Source of the DNA: Rhodobacteraceae bacterium CCMM004
Lineage (GTDB): Bacteria > Pseudomonadota > Alphaproteobacteria > Rhodobacterales > Rhodobacteraceae
Direction of reading: 5' to 3'
Length of the DNA: 64,000 nt
Assembly (NCBI GenBank): GCA_004005435.1
Contig: RZWH01000006.1
Location: 1-64,000, forward strand
Positions within the stretch are counted from its first letter, which is position 1; every line of letters starts with the position of its first letter. Positions 38,095 to 46,441 of this stretch are shown piece by piece. Under the pieces are notes generated by a model. It had not been told where the DNA came from. It searched no databases and saw only the letters and a program-made list of their open reading frames with translations. A program made the position numbers and the translations under genes.

Positions 38095-38742
38095 ATGCTC
38101 ACCCCCTACGACCCGCCCGACGCGCCGCTCGCCGTGATCCACGAGGACCACGAGATCCTGCTGGTGGACAAACCCGCGGGTCTGCTCAGCGTGCCGGGTA
38201 AGGGCGCGCACCTCGCCGACTGCCTGCTGACGCGGGTTCAGGCGGCGTTTCCCACCGCGCTGTTGGTTCACCGGCTGGATCGGGACACGTCGGGGGTCAT
38301 GGTCTTTGCCCTGACGCCGCGGGCGCAGCGTCACCTGGGTCTGCAGTTCGAAAGACGCCACACACGCAAGGTCTATGTCGCGCGGGTCTGGGGGCGGCTC
38401 GTGCCCCGTACCGGCACCGTGGACTTGCCGCTGACCGTCGACTGGCCCAATCGCCCGCGGCAGATGGTCGACCGGGAGACCGGGCGCGCCGCCGAGACCG
38501 GCTGGCGCGTGGTGCGCTACGAGGACGGCACCACGCGCGTGCGGCTGATGCCCAAGACCGGGCGGTCGCATCAGCTCCGCGTACACATGCTGAGCCTCGG
38601 GCATCCGATCCTGGGCGATCCGCTCTATGCCGAAGGGCCGGCGCGGGAGGCGCCGCGGATGATGCTGCACGCGGAGAGCTTGCGGCTGCGCCATCCCGAC
38701 GGCGGGGTCGGCATGACGTTTCGCGCGGCTTGCCCGTTTTGA
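38095..38742 (+). CDS. RluA-family pseudouridine synthase
   Basis: The 215-residue enzyme carries the family catalytic motif HRLDRDTSGVMVFA with Asp62, plus ILLVDKPAGLLSVPG at the N-terminus and PKTGRSHQLRVHMLSLGHPILGDPLYA at the C-terminus. There is no S4 domain. The length and lack of S4 fit RluA proper, which modifies 23S rRNA position 746 and tRNA position 32 in E. coli, but other small RluA-like enzymes are possible. Four palindromes follow the stop. Confidence 0.92.
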   Translation: MLTPYDPPDAPLAVIHEDHEILLVDKPAGLLSVPGKGAHLADCLLTRVQAAFPTALLVHRLDRDTSGVMVFALTPRAQRHLGLQFERRHTRKVYVARVWGRLVPRTGTVDLPLTVDWPNRPRQMVDRETGRAAETGWRVVRYEDGTTRVRLMPKTGRSHQLRVHMLSLGHPILGDPLYAEGPAREAPRMMLHAESLRLRHPDGGVGMTFRAACPF

Positions 38743-38753
38743 CGGCGGGCGGG

Positions 38754-38850
38754 CAAGGCCCTTCGAAGGGCCTTGGCCCAACCGCGTTCGAACGCGGTTG
38801 AGACGGCCCTTGCAAGGGCCGTGTGTAAGCGCCTTCGAAGGCGCTTACAC
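38754..38850. repeat. Cluster of four perfect palindromes between convergent genes
   Basis: The palindromes are at 38754-38775 (arm CAAGGCCCTTC), 38779-38800 (arm CAACCGCGTTC), 38803-38822 (arm ACGGCCCTTG) and 38823-38850 (arm GTGTAAGCGCCTTC). Each arm is followed at once by its exact reverse complement. Three have TTCGAA at the centre and one has TTGCAA. Spacers are 3, 2 and 0 bases. The cluster fills the space between the RluA-type gene and the convergent hydrolase, whose stop lies in the fourth palindrome. As RNA each could form a strong hairpin, so terminator activity in both directions is likely. Confidence 0.95.
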
Positions 38851-39435
38851 CAGGAAGTCGCGGACCGCCTGAACCTCGGACTGCGGGATCTCGTGGCCGC
38901 CGGGGTGCCAGGCGACGGTGACGTCGGCCATCTGCGCGGCGAACCAGTCGGCCAGGGCCTGAGTCATCGGCGCCGGGCAAATGGGGTCGCGCTCGCCGGC
39001 GGTGATCAGCACGCGATGTTCGGCCAGCCCCGGCTGCGGGTCCGGCACCCACGGGATCAGTGGGTGCATCAGTACAAGCCAGTCCACCAGCTCGGGGCGG
39101 ACGAAGACCACGGAGGCCAGGATGTTGGCACCGTTGGAATAGCCCATGCCGATCACCCGCGCCGCCCCGGTTCGCGCCCGCTCGGCGGCGATGAACTCGG
39201 CCATCGCCTCGGTCCGCCGCGCCAGGTCCTCCATGTCGTAGACGCCCTCGCCGGTGCGGCTGAAGAAGCGGTTGGCCCCCATCTCGGACACGTCGCCGCG
39301 GGGCGAGACCACGTGCGCGCCCGGCAGGAACGCCTGCGCCGCGCCGTGGAACTGGGTCTCGTCCCCGCCCGTGCCGTGGAAGGTCAGCACTAGCGTGTCG
39401 GACGTGCCGTCGGTGCGGGCGGCGTGGTAGGTCAT
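38845..39435 (-). CDS. Alpha/beta hydrolase, phospholipase/carboxylesterase type (MhqD-like)
   Basis: The 196-residue protein has the triad Ser100 (MGYSNGAN), Asp150 (GERDPICP) and His181 (PGGHEI), with HGTGGDETQF forming the oxyanion region. In Firmicutes, MhqD-type hydrolases are encoded with a ring-cleaving dioxygenase and protect against quinones. The same pairing exists here, as the dioxygenase gene lies 57 bases upstream. A GGGAGAGAG ribosome-binding site precedes the ATG at 39435. The function is inferred from this context. Confidence 0.88.
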   Translation of the reverse strand: MTYHAARTDGTSDTLVLTFHGTGGDETQFHGAAQAFLPGAHVVSPRGDVSEMGANRFFSRTGEGVYDMEDLARRTEAMAEFIAAERARTGAARVIGMGYSNGANILASVVFVRPELVDWLVLMHPLIPWVPDPQPGLAEHRVLITAGERDPICPAPMTQALADWFAAQMADVTVAWHPGGHEIPQSEVQAVRDFLV

Positions 39436-39492
39436 CTCTCTCTCCCGTGCGGGGCGCGGCCGGGGCCGGGTCGGCGGCCCCACATCGCTGTG

Positions 39493-40422
39493 TCAGTCTT
39501 CGATCGGCGTCAGGTGCCGCTCCAGGCGGCTGCGCAGATGCTCGTGCTGGCTGGGCAGCTTGAGCGCCTCGCCCAGATGCGCGGCGTCCTCGTCGCGGTC
39601 GAAGCCGGGCTCGTTGGTGGCCACCTCGAACAGCACCCCACCGGGGGTGCGGAAGTAGATCGCCCAGAAATAGTCGCGGTCGATGACAGGCGTCACCTGA
39701 TACCCGGTGTCCATCAGCGCCTCGCGCACCTCCAATTGCCGGGCACGATTCTCGACGGCAAAGGCGATGTGGTGAACGCTGCCCGCACCCTGATCCGCAT
39801 GGGACGCGCCCGGCACGGTCTCGACGTCGATGACGTTCGCAGCGTTGCCGTCCGCAATGGTATAACGGGTGATGTCGCCCTGGCGGTCGATCTCTTCATA
39901 CCCCATGAAGCGCAGGAGCTCGCCCGTGGCGCCGCCGTCTTTCAGCCGCATGGCGGCCGAGTGGAACCCACGGATCGCCATGTCGGCGGAGATCCCGCCT
40001 TCGGTCCAGGGCGTGCGGTCGTCCTCCGCCTCGACCAGGGCGAATCCGTCGCCGTCCGGTCCGTCGAAGTGGAGGGCCGTCTCGCCGAACGCATCGGCCG
40101 AGGACAGGCCCGAGACGCCCCGCGCCGACAGGCGGTCGGCCCAGGCCTTGGCGCTGCCCTTGGGAATGGCAAAGCGGGTGGTGCCGACCTCGCCCGTGCC
40201 GGGACGGCCCCGGTCGGCGTTGGGGAAGGGGAAGTAGGTGATCACCGTGCCGGGCGTGCCCTGGGCGTCGCCGTAGTAGAGGTGATAGACATCGGGCGCG
40301 TCGAAGTTCACCGTCTTCTTGACCCGTCGCAGGCCCAGCGTGTCGGTAAAGAAGGCGTTGTTTTCGCGAGCGTCGGAGGCCAGCGAGGTGACGTGGTGGA
40401 GGCCCTTGATCTGGGTCAGCAT
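39493..40422 (-). CDS. Ring-cleaving dioxygenase, VOC superfamily (MhqO/MhqA-like)
   Basis: The 309-residue protein holds two VOC modules: IKGLHHVTSLASDARENNAFFTDTLGL at the N-terminus and GSVHHIAFAVENRARQLEVREAL near residue 215. Metal ligands are expected in the two HH pairs and in FEVATNEPGF. It is of the MhqO/LinE-like group that acts on hydroquinone-type compounds. It is the first gene of a two-gene unit with the MhqD-like hydrolase. No MhqR-type repressor gene is next to it. Confidence 0.9.
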   Translation of the reverse strand: MLTQIKGLHHVTSLASDARENNAFFTDTLGLRRVKKTVNFDAPDVYHLYYGDAQGTPGTVITYFPFPNADRGRPGTGEVGTTRFAIPKGSAKAWADRLSARGVSGLSSADAFGETALHFDGPDGDGFALVEAEDDRTPWTEGGISADMAIRGFHSAAMRLKDGGATGELLRFMGYEEIDRQGDITRYTIADGNAANVIDVETVPGASHADQGAGSVHHIAFAVENRARQLEVREALMDTGYQVTPVIDRDYFWAIYFRTPGGVLFEVATNEPGFDRDEDAAHLGEALKLPSQHEHLRSRLERHLTPIED

Positions 40423-40525
40423 GGCGGTGTCTCCGGTCGGTTGCGTTGTCCCGGAGCTAGGTCATGTGCGGAGGCGTCGCCATCCCCACCATTCCACGTC
40501 ATTTGTGCGCCAGTGCACATGGATG

Positions 40526-41692
40526 TCACAAGCTGTCCAACAGGCCCGCCGTGGGCCAGGCGTCGGCGGGCAGGCCCAGGCGCTCCTGCTCGGCGCGCAC
40601 GGCGGCGCGGGTGCCCGCACCGAGGATTCCGTCGATTCCGCCCACGTCGTGGCCCCGTGCGGCCAGCTTTTCCTGAAGCCGCTTCATCTGGTCGTCGCTC
40701 AGGGGCGGCGAGGGGTTGCCCGCGGCAAACACCGGCGCGCCCTCCAGCCGGGTGGCGAAGTAGGCGGCGGTCAGGACGTAGACAAAGCTCTGGTTCCACT
40801 CGAAATAGACGTCGAAATTGGGGTAGGCGAGGAAGGCCGGGCCGTTCCGCCCCTGGGGCAGGACCAGGCTGGCGGGCAGGTCGGCGACCTCGCCCTGTCG
40901 CGGCGCGACGCCCATCGCCACCCACTCCGCCGCCGGGCGCCGGTCCTCGCGGGCGGCCAGCGACCAGTCCAGGTCGGCGGGCACCGTCACCTCCTGCAGC
41001 CACGGCTCGTTCGGGCGCCAGCCCAGGTGGCTGAGCATCTTGGCCCCCGACAGCAGCGCGTCCGGCGGCGAGGTCTTGAGGCTGACCTGCCCGTCGCCGT
41101 CGCCGTCCACGCCGTTGTCGATGATGTCCTGCGGCAGCATCTGGACCATGCCGATCTCGCCCGCCCAGGCGCCGGTGGTGGTGCGCGGGTCCAGCTCCCC
41201 CCGCTCGTAAAGCGTCAGGGCGGCGAAGACCTGCGGCCGGAACAGATCGGGGCGGCGGCAGTCGTGGGCCAGCGTCATCAGTGAGTTGACCGTGTTGAAG
41301 TCGCCCTGCACCGCGCCGTAATCCGTCTCGAACGCCCAGAACGCCAGGAGCACGCCGCGGTTGACGCCATATTCGGCCTCGATCCGGTCGAAGACGGCGT
41401 CGAACGCCTGCCCCTTGGCGCGGCCGCGGTCCATGCGGTTCTGGCTGATGAGGCGGCGGGCGAAGTCGACGAAGGGCAGTTGGAACACCCCCTGCCGACG
41501 GTCGGCGCGGATCGTCGCCGGGTCCTGCTGCACGCCGCCGAAGAAGCGGGCGGCGGCAGACGGGTCGTGGCCGCGCGCAACCGCTTCGGCCTCCATCGCC
41601 CGGGTGAACTCGGCAAAGCTGCCGCCGCAGGGGACGCTGGCCACGGCGGGGGCGGCGGCGAGGCACAGGGCGAGGGCGGGGAGGAGGCGCAT
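40526..41692 (-). CDS. Lytic murein transglycosylase, MltB-type, with peptidoglycan-binding domain
   Basis: A signal peptide (MRLLPALALCLAAAPAVAS) leads a 388-residue protein. The SLT_2 catalytic domain has Glu122 in LLAFWAFETDYGAVQGDFN and GEIGMVQMLPQDIIDNGVDGDGDG. A C-terminal peptidoglycan-binding repeat (about residues 325-388, MKRLQEKLAARGHDVGGIDGILGAGTRAAV) completes it. It cleaves glycan strands to 1,6-anhydro ends in the periplasm. It lacks a lipobox, so unlike E. coli MltB it is probably soluble. Confidence 0.93.
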   Translation of the reverse strand: MRLLPALALCLAAAPAVASVPCGGSFAEFTRAMEAEAVARGHDPSAAARFFGGVQQDPATIRADRRQGVFQLPFVDFARRLISQNRMDRGRAKGQAFDAVFDRIEAEYGVNRGVLLAFWAFETDYGAVQGDFNTVNSLMTLAHDCRRPDLFRPQVFAALTLYERGELDPRTTTGAWAGEIGMVQMLPQDIIDNGVDGDGDGQVSLKTSPPDALLSGAKMLSHLGWRPNEPWLQEVTVPADLDWSLAAREDRRPAAEWVAMGVAPRQGEVADLPASLVLPQGRNGPAFLAYPNFDVYFEWNQSFVYVLTAAYFATRLEGAPVFAAGNPSPPLSDDQMKRLQEKLAARGHDVGGIDGILGAGTRAAVRAEQERLGLPADAWPTAGLLDSL

Positions 41693-41739
41693 GGGGTCAA
41701 TCCGCTGGTGTCAAATGGTCGGGCGCGACGGTAGGGTGC

Positions 41740-42663
41740 CTATCCCGGCCAGACAAGCGCCAGCCCGGCTGCCGTAACGGCAAGCAGCGCCCAGGTCCGC
41801 CAGAGCGCCGTCACTGCGGCGTCGATCCGCTCCGGCCCCGGGGCGCGGTCGCCCTCGGGGTGCACCCAGGGGAAGTCTCGCAGCGCGCCGTCATAGCTGC
41901 GCGGCCCGGACAGCGCGACGTCCAGTGTGCGGGCCATCGCCGCTTCGGGCCAGCCCGCGTTGGGTGAGCGGTGCAGGGCGGCGTCGGCGCGCACCGGAGC
42001 TGTCCACGGCCGCCGCCCGTGCGCCAGCGCGATCAGCGCCGCGGTCAGGCGGGCGGGGACCCAGTTCAGCACGTCGTCGAGGCGGGCGGCGGCCCAGCCG
42101 AACTCGCCATGGCGCGGGGTGCGGTAGCCGATCATGCTGTCGGCAGTGTTTACCGCCTTGTAGGCCAGGATGCCGGGCAGGCCGCCCAGCAGGAACCACA
42201 CTGCCGGCGCCACCACCCCGTCGCTGAGGTTCTCGGCGGCGGACTCGATGGCGGCGCGGGCGACCGCAGGCGGATCCATGGTTTCCGTGTCGCGGCCGAC
42301 GATCATCGCCACCGCGCGGCGCCCTTCGGGCAGGCCGGTGCGCAGGGCCAGGGCCACTGCGCGGACATGGTCGGCGAGGCTCTTCTGCGCCAGGAGGATC
42401 GCCGCGATCAGCACCTCCCAAACCGGACCGAAGGGCAGCGCCGCCAGCACGCCGCCCAATGCGATGCTGCCCGCGACCAGCAGAATGACCAGCGCCACCC
42501 CCTTGGCCCGCCTCTGTGCGCCGCGGTTCCACGCGTTGTCCGCCCAGCCGATCACGCGGCCGATCAGGACCGCCGGATGCGGCACCCGGTCCCACAGCCA
42601 CCGCGGCTCGCCCAGCGCGGCGTCGAGCGCCAGGGCGACCAGCAGCAACAGGGGCGTGCTCAC
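41740..42663 (-). CDS. cobD: Adenosylcobinamide-phosphate synthase
   Basis: From the GTG at 42663 the protein has 307 residues and several hydrophobic spans. It shows the CobD/CbiB features [49 protein letters not shown] and [22 protein letters not shown]. It attaches the aminopropanol arm to cobyric acid in the inner membrane. The frame is open far upstream, but the GTG overlaps the cobC stop by four bases, which fixes the start. Confidence 0.94.
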   Translation of the reverse strand: MSTPLLLLVALALDAALGEPRWLWDRVPHPAVLIGRVIGWADNAWNRGAQRRAKGVALVILLVAGSIALGGVLAALPFGPVWEVLIAAILLAQKSLADHVRAVALALRTGLPEGRRAVAMIVGRDTETMDPPAVARAAIESAAENLSDGVVAPAVWFLLGGLPGILAYKAVNTADSMIGYRTPRHGEFGWAAARLDDVLNWVPARLTAALIALAHGRRPWTAPVRADAALHRSPNAGWPEAAMARTLDVALSGPRSYDGALRDFPWVHPEGDRAPGPERIDAAVTALWRTWALLAVTAAGLALVWPG

Positions 42664-43595
42664 CGCGGCCAGTCCCGCGCCAGCCGGTCCCAGGCGCCCT
42701 CCGGCGGGAGACCGACGCGCAGCCAGTCGTCGCGGTAGGGGAACACCCGCGTCAGGACATGCCGCTCGGCAAGCCGCAGGTGCAGCGTCCGGGCGTTCGG
42801 AACGCGGTAGAGTCGGAACAGCGGCGTGCCCCCCGCCACCTCCAGACTGGTCAACGCGTCGAGACGGTCGGCGCCGGCGGCATAGCGGGCGCGCGCCGCG
42901 TCGGCCCAGCCCCGGTCCTCCAGAGCCGCGGCGCCCACGGCCAGCGCCGGGCCGGAGACGGGCCAGGGGCCCAGCGCCTCGGCCAGCGCCGCCACCAGAC
43001 CGGGATCGCCGATCGCGAAGCCCAGGCGCAGCCCGGCCAGCCCCCAGAACTTGCCGAAGCTCTTGAGCACGACGGTCCCGGGCCGGTCGGCCAGGGCGAT
43101 CAAGCTGCGGTCGGGCGCGACGTCGCAAAAGCTCTCGTCGATGACCGACAGGGGCGCCGCCGTTTCGTCCGGGGACCACCAGCGCCCGTCCGGATTGTTG
43201 GGGTGGACGACGACGCGCGCCGCTGCGGGGCCGTGGGCCACGACCTGCCACCCCGCGGCGGCAAAGGCGGCGGCGTGTTCGTTATAGGTCGGGCCGGGGA
43301 TCGCGACGGTGCTGGCCGGCCGCAGATGCGGCAACCGGGCGATGGCGGCCGAGGCGCCGGGGACGGCCAGCACTGCGGCCGCCTCAGGCACGTGCCAGAA
43401 CGTCCGCGCCGCCCGCGCCAACCGTGCCGTCATCCCAGCGTCGGGCAGCGCGGTCCAGGCCTCGGGCGGGATCGGCGGCAGGGGATAGGGCTCGGGCGCG
43501 ATGCCGGTGGAGAGATCCAGCCAGTCCTCCCGCCGTCCGCCCCAGCGGGCCACGGCGGCGTCCAGCGCGCCGCCGTGGTCGCGGCCGCCGCTCAT
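42660..43595 (-). CDS. cobC: Threonine-phosphate decarboxylase / histidinol-phosphate-aminotransferase-like protein
   Basis: The 311-residue fold-type I PLP enzyme begins [15 protein letters not shown] and [17 protein letters not shown], as in CobC/CobD-type decarboxylases. The PLP lysine is Lys182 in [17 protein letters not shown], and [13 protein letters not shown] is the substrate-phosphate loop. It makes aminopropanol phosphate for the cobalamin side arm. It is coupled to cobD (GTGA overlap) and to the DUF1636 gene (ATGA overlap). Confidence 0.93.
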   Translation of the reverse strand: MSGGRDHGGALDAAVARWGGRREDWLDLSTGIAPEPYPLPPIPPEAWTALPDAGMTARLARAARTFWHVPEAAAVLAVPGASAAIARLPHLRPASTVAIPGPTYNEHAAAFAAAGWQVVAHGPAAARVVVHPNNPDGRWWSPDETAAPLSVIDESFCDVAPDRSLIALADRPGTVVLKSFGKFWGLAGLRLGFAIGDPGLVAALAEALGPWPVSGPALAVGAAALEDRGWADAARARYAAGADRLDALTSLEVAGGTPLFRLYRVPNARTLHLRLAERHVLTRVFPYRDDWLRVGLPPEGAWDRLARDWPR

Positions 43596-43966
43596 GCCTC
43601 GGGCGGCAGCGGCGGGTGGCGGGTCACGAAATGCCCCTTCACCGCCGCGGGCCAGGTGCGATAGGCGACCTGCCCCGTCTCGCTGGCAGCATGGAGGGCA
43701 GCCCAGGCGACGATCCCCTCCGCCGCCTCCGCTTCGGGCGCGAACCGGCCGAGGGTGTAGCAGAGCTTGCCCGGCCCCTGCACCGCCACGTTGCAGCCGT
43801 GGGTGCAGCCCATCAGGCACGACACCCGCCGCGTCCGCACGCCGGGCACCCCGTCCGCCGCGGCCTCGACCAGCGCGGCCAGACGTTCGCCATCGGTCAG
43901 GGCCATGTCGCCCGTCTCCCACCCTTCGCGCTTGCAGGTGTCGCAGATGGTGATCCAGGTGGTCAT
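43592..43966 (-). CDS. DUF1636 family protein, thioredoxin-like ferredoxin type
   Basis: The 124-residue protein has six cysteines: Cys8 and Cys11 (CDTC), then Cys50, Cys54 and Cys58 (CLMGCTHGC), then Cys69 (KLCYTLG). The spacing resembles a thioredoxin-fold [2Fe-2S] ferredoxin. DUF1636 genes usually sit among cobalamin genes in alphaproteobacteria, as here, and a redox or metal-handling role in that pathway is inferred. It is the first gene of the cobC-cobD unit. The upstream gap is only 76 bases, too short for a full B12 riboswitch. Confidence 0.88.
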   Translation of the reverse strand: MTTWITICDTCKREGWETGDMALTDGERLAALVEAAADGVPGVRTRRVSCLMGCTHGCNVAVQGPGKLCYTLGRFAPEAEAAEGIVAWAALHAASETGQVAYRTWPAAVKGHFVTRHPPLPPEA

Positions 43967-44042
43967 TCGACGTTCCGTCTTGGGTGATTGTCCGTCGCGA
44001 TCTGGCGAAAAACGGCCGGTCGCACAAGCCCGGGGCATAGAG

Positions 44043-44492
44043 ATGGACACACGGGCGTTTAGCCCCTATCCCGGGACTCCGGCGGAGTCACGCCCCGTCG
44101 TTCCGAAAGGCCCCAGAACCTTGCCCCGCATTAAGGTCCTGATCGTCGGCAATGAGCCCGAACTCGTCGCCATCTGGGCGCGCAGCCTGGCCCGTGCCGG
44201 CTGCGCCATCACCCATGTCCTGTCCCAGGACGAGGCGATCGCGGCCCTGCAACATCGGGCCTATCACGTGGTGATCCTGGATCTGTCGCTCAGCCCGGGC
44301 AGCGCCCTGGCCGTGGCGGATTTCGCCGGGTATCGCTGGCCAGACGCGCGGGTGATCCCGGTGACCAGCTCGACCTTCTTCTCCGACGGGTCGGTGTTCC
44401 AGCACATCGCCAACGCCTGCACCAGCATCGGCAAGGACACACCGGCCGACGACATCGCCGCCATCGTCGAGCACTACGGCACCCAGCGCTGA
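44043..44492 (+). CDS. Stand-alone response-regulator receiver protein
   Basis: After a 28-residue unstructured lead, residues 30-145 form a receiver fold. Asp80 (VVILDLSLS), Thr108 (PVTSS) and Lys131 (SIGKDTP) are in the expected places. The usual acidic pair is replaced by Asn37-Glu38 (VGNEPE), which may weaken metal binding. No output domain follows. A TTG at 44120 is a possible shorter start. It is divergent from the DUF1636-cobC-cobD unit. The partner kinase is unknown. Confidence 0.8.
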   Translation: MDTRAFSPYPGTPAESRPVVPKGPRTLPRIKVLIVGNEPELVAIWARSLARAGCAITHVLSQDEAIAALQHRAYHVVILDLSLSPGSALAVADFAGYRWPDARVIPVTSSTFFSDGSVFQHIANACTSIGKDTPADDIAAIVEHYGTQR

Positions 44493-44556
44493 GCCCCTTG
44501 CGCTCGGCCGCGGAATGGCGACAACGAGGCACCCGTTCTCAACCGGCGACCGCCCC

Positions 44557-45441
44557 ATGACCACACCGCTGTTCGACCGCTTCGTCGCGCCGGCGCGCGC
44601 CTATCCGCAGATTTGGCGGACCCTGGCGGGATCGGTGCTGATCGCCGCGACCGTGATCGCGTGGGTTTTGGCCGGGTTCGCGGCGGTCGCCCTGGCCCGC
44701 GGCACCGACGCGGCGCTGGCGGTGGCGGACCTGTTGGGCACGCAGGACGGTCCGGCGGGCACGCTCCTCCTCCTGGCGACCTTCGTGGGCATGGCGCTGG
44801 GGCCGATCCTAGCGGCCAGCTGGCTGCACCGCCGGGGGGCGGGCACGCTCTTTGGCCCCGCGCCGCGGGTGCTGCGCGACTTCGTGGCCGCGGCGGCCGG
44901 CGTCGGCGCGGTCTACGGCGTGGGCGTGGGCCTCTGGGCCTTGGTCTACGACGCGGTGCCGAACCTCGATCCGTCGCTGTGGCTGACGCTCCTCGCCCCC
45001 GCACTGATCGGCGTCGCGGTGCAGACTCTGGCCGAAGAGCTGGTGTTCCGCGGATACCTGATGCAGCAGTTCGCCGCCCGGTTCCGCAGCCCGCTGATTT
45101 GGGCCGTGGTGCCCGCGGTGCTGTTCGGCGCGATCCATTGGGATCCGACCGCGGCCGGCGACGCGGCGATCTGGGTGGTGGCGTCGGCCACCCTCTTTGG
45201 TCTGATCGCCGCCGACCTGACCATGCGCACCGGCAGCCTGGGCGCCGCCTGGGGCTTTCACTTCGTCAACAACGTCGTGGCGCTGCTGATCTTGGGGACA
45301 GAGGGATCGCTGACCGGCCTGGCGCTCTACCGCACGCCCTATGCGATCACCGACGCCGATCTCCTGGCGGTCATGGTCGGGTTCGACATGGCAATGATGA
45401 TCCTGGCCTGGCTTCTGGTGCGGCGGCTCGTGGCCCGCTGA
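44557..45441 (+). CDS. CPBP family intramembrane metalloprotease
   Basis: The 294-residue membrane protein has about seven spans and the CPBP (Abi) motifs EELVFRGYL (Glu160, Glu161, Arg165), FGAIHWDP (His194) and AWGFHFVNN (His235). In eukaryotes the family includes Rce1; bacterial roles vary from bacteriocin immunity to protein processing. No bacteriocin gene lies nearby, so the substrate is unknown. The ATG at 44557 is preferred over one at 44515. It ends 61 bases before accD. Confidence 0.9.
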   Translation: MTTPLFDRFVAPARAYPQIWRTLAGSVLIAATVIAWVLAGFAAVALARGTDAALAVADLLGTQDGPAGTLLLLATFVGMALGPILAASWLHRRGAGTLFGPAPRVLRDFVAAAAGVGAVYGVGVGLWALVYDAVPNLDPSLWLTLLAPALIGVAVQTLAEELVFRGYLMQQFAARFRSPLIWAVVPAVLFGAIHWDPTAAGDAAIWVVASATLFGLIAADLTMRTGSLGAAWGFHFVNNVVALLILGTEGSLTGLALYRTPYAITDADLLAVMVGFDMAMMILAWLLVRRLVAR

Positions 45442-45502
45442 TTGCATTCGCGGCGCCTGCCGCTTATCTCAGCCCCGGAATGCGCCGCGAAAGGCCGGGA
45501 CC

Positions 45503-46441
45503 ATGAACTGGATCTCCAACTACGTCCGCCCCAAGATCAACTCGCTGTTCTCGCGGCGCGAGGTGCCCGAGAACCTGTGGACCAAGTGCGACAACTGCGG
45601 GACCATGCTGTTCCACCGCGAGCTCGCCGAGAACCTGAACGTCTGCGCGACCTGCGACCACCACATGCAGTTGGCGCCGCGGGCGCGGCTGACCGCGCTG
45701 TTCGACGGCGGCGTCTTCGTGGAGGTGCCGGTGCCGGCGCCGACCCAGGATCCGCTGCATTTCCGAGATCAAAAGCGCTATCCCGACAGGCTGCGGCAGG
45801 CGCAGAAGGCGACGGGCGAGCCCGAGGCGATGCTGGTGGCCGAGGGCGAGATCGGGCGCACCCCCATCGTCGCCGCCGCCCAGGACTTCAGCTTCATGGC
45901 CGGGTCGATGGGGATGTATGTGGGCAACGCCATCCTCGCCGCGGCCGAGCGGGCGGTTGCGCTGCAACGTCCGCTGATCCTGTTTTCCGCCGCCGGAGGC
46001 GCGCGGATGCAGGAGGGGATCCTCAGCCTGATGCAGATGCCCCGCACGACGGTGGCCGTGGAGATGCTCAAGGAGGCGGGCCTGCCCTATATCGTGGTCC
46101 TGACCCATCCCACCACGGGCGGCGTCACGGCGAGCTATGCGATGCTGGGCGACGTGCAGATCGCCGAGCCGGGGGCGCTGATCTGCTTTGCCGGGCCGCG
46201 GGTCATCGAACAGACGATCCGGGAGAAGCTGCCCGAGGGGTTCCAACGGGCGGAATACCTGCTCGACCACGGGATGCTCGACCGGGTGACCCATCGGTTG
46301 AAGCTGCGGGAAGAGCTGATCGGGGTGACGCGGCTGCTCCTCGGCCTGCCCCCCGCGATCATGGGCGACCTTCCCGCCCCGGCCGCCGAGGCGCCGTCCG
46401 CCGCCCTCACGCCCCCGAAGGGTGGCGATGTCCGCGGCTGA
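45503..46441 (+). CDS. accD: Acetyl-CoA carboxylase carboxyltransferase subunit beta
   Basis: The 312-residue subunit starts with the zinc ribbon Cys29, Cys32, Cys48, Cys51 (CDNCGTM, VCATCDHHM) and then the crotonase-like carboxyltransferase core with AGSMGMYVGNAI, FSAAGGARMQEGILSLMQM and THPTTGGVTASYAMLGD. With AccA it moves the carboxyl group from biotin to acetyl-CoA, the first step of fatty acid synthesis. The end overlaps folC by 14 bases, a common accD-folC arrangement. Confidence 0.97.
   Translation: MNWISNYVRPKINSLFSRREVPENLWTKCDNCGTMLFHRELAENLNVCATCDHHMQLAPRARLTALFDGGVFVEVPVPAPTQDPLHFRDQKRYPDRLRQAQKATGEPEAMLVAEGEIGRTPIVAAAQDFSFMAGSMGMYVGNAILAAAERAVALQRPLILFSAAGGARMQEGILSLMQMPRTTVAVEMLKEAGLPYIVVLTHPTTGGVTASYAMLGDVQIAEPGALICFAGPRVIEQTIREKLPEGFQRAEYLLDHGMLDRVTHRLKLREELIGVTRLLLGLPPAIMGDLPAPAAEAPSAALTPPKGGDVRG

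Noticed and set aside
43967-44042. B12 riboswitch upstream of the DUF1636-cobC-cobD unit
   Set aside because: The gap is 76 bases, and I see no B12-box-like sequence. The element needs about 200 bases.
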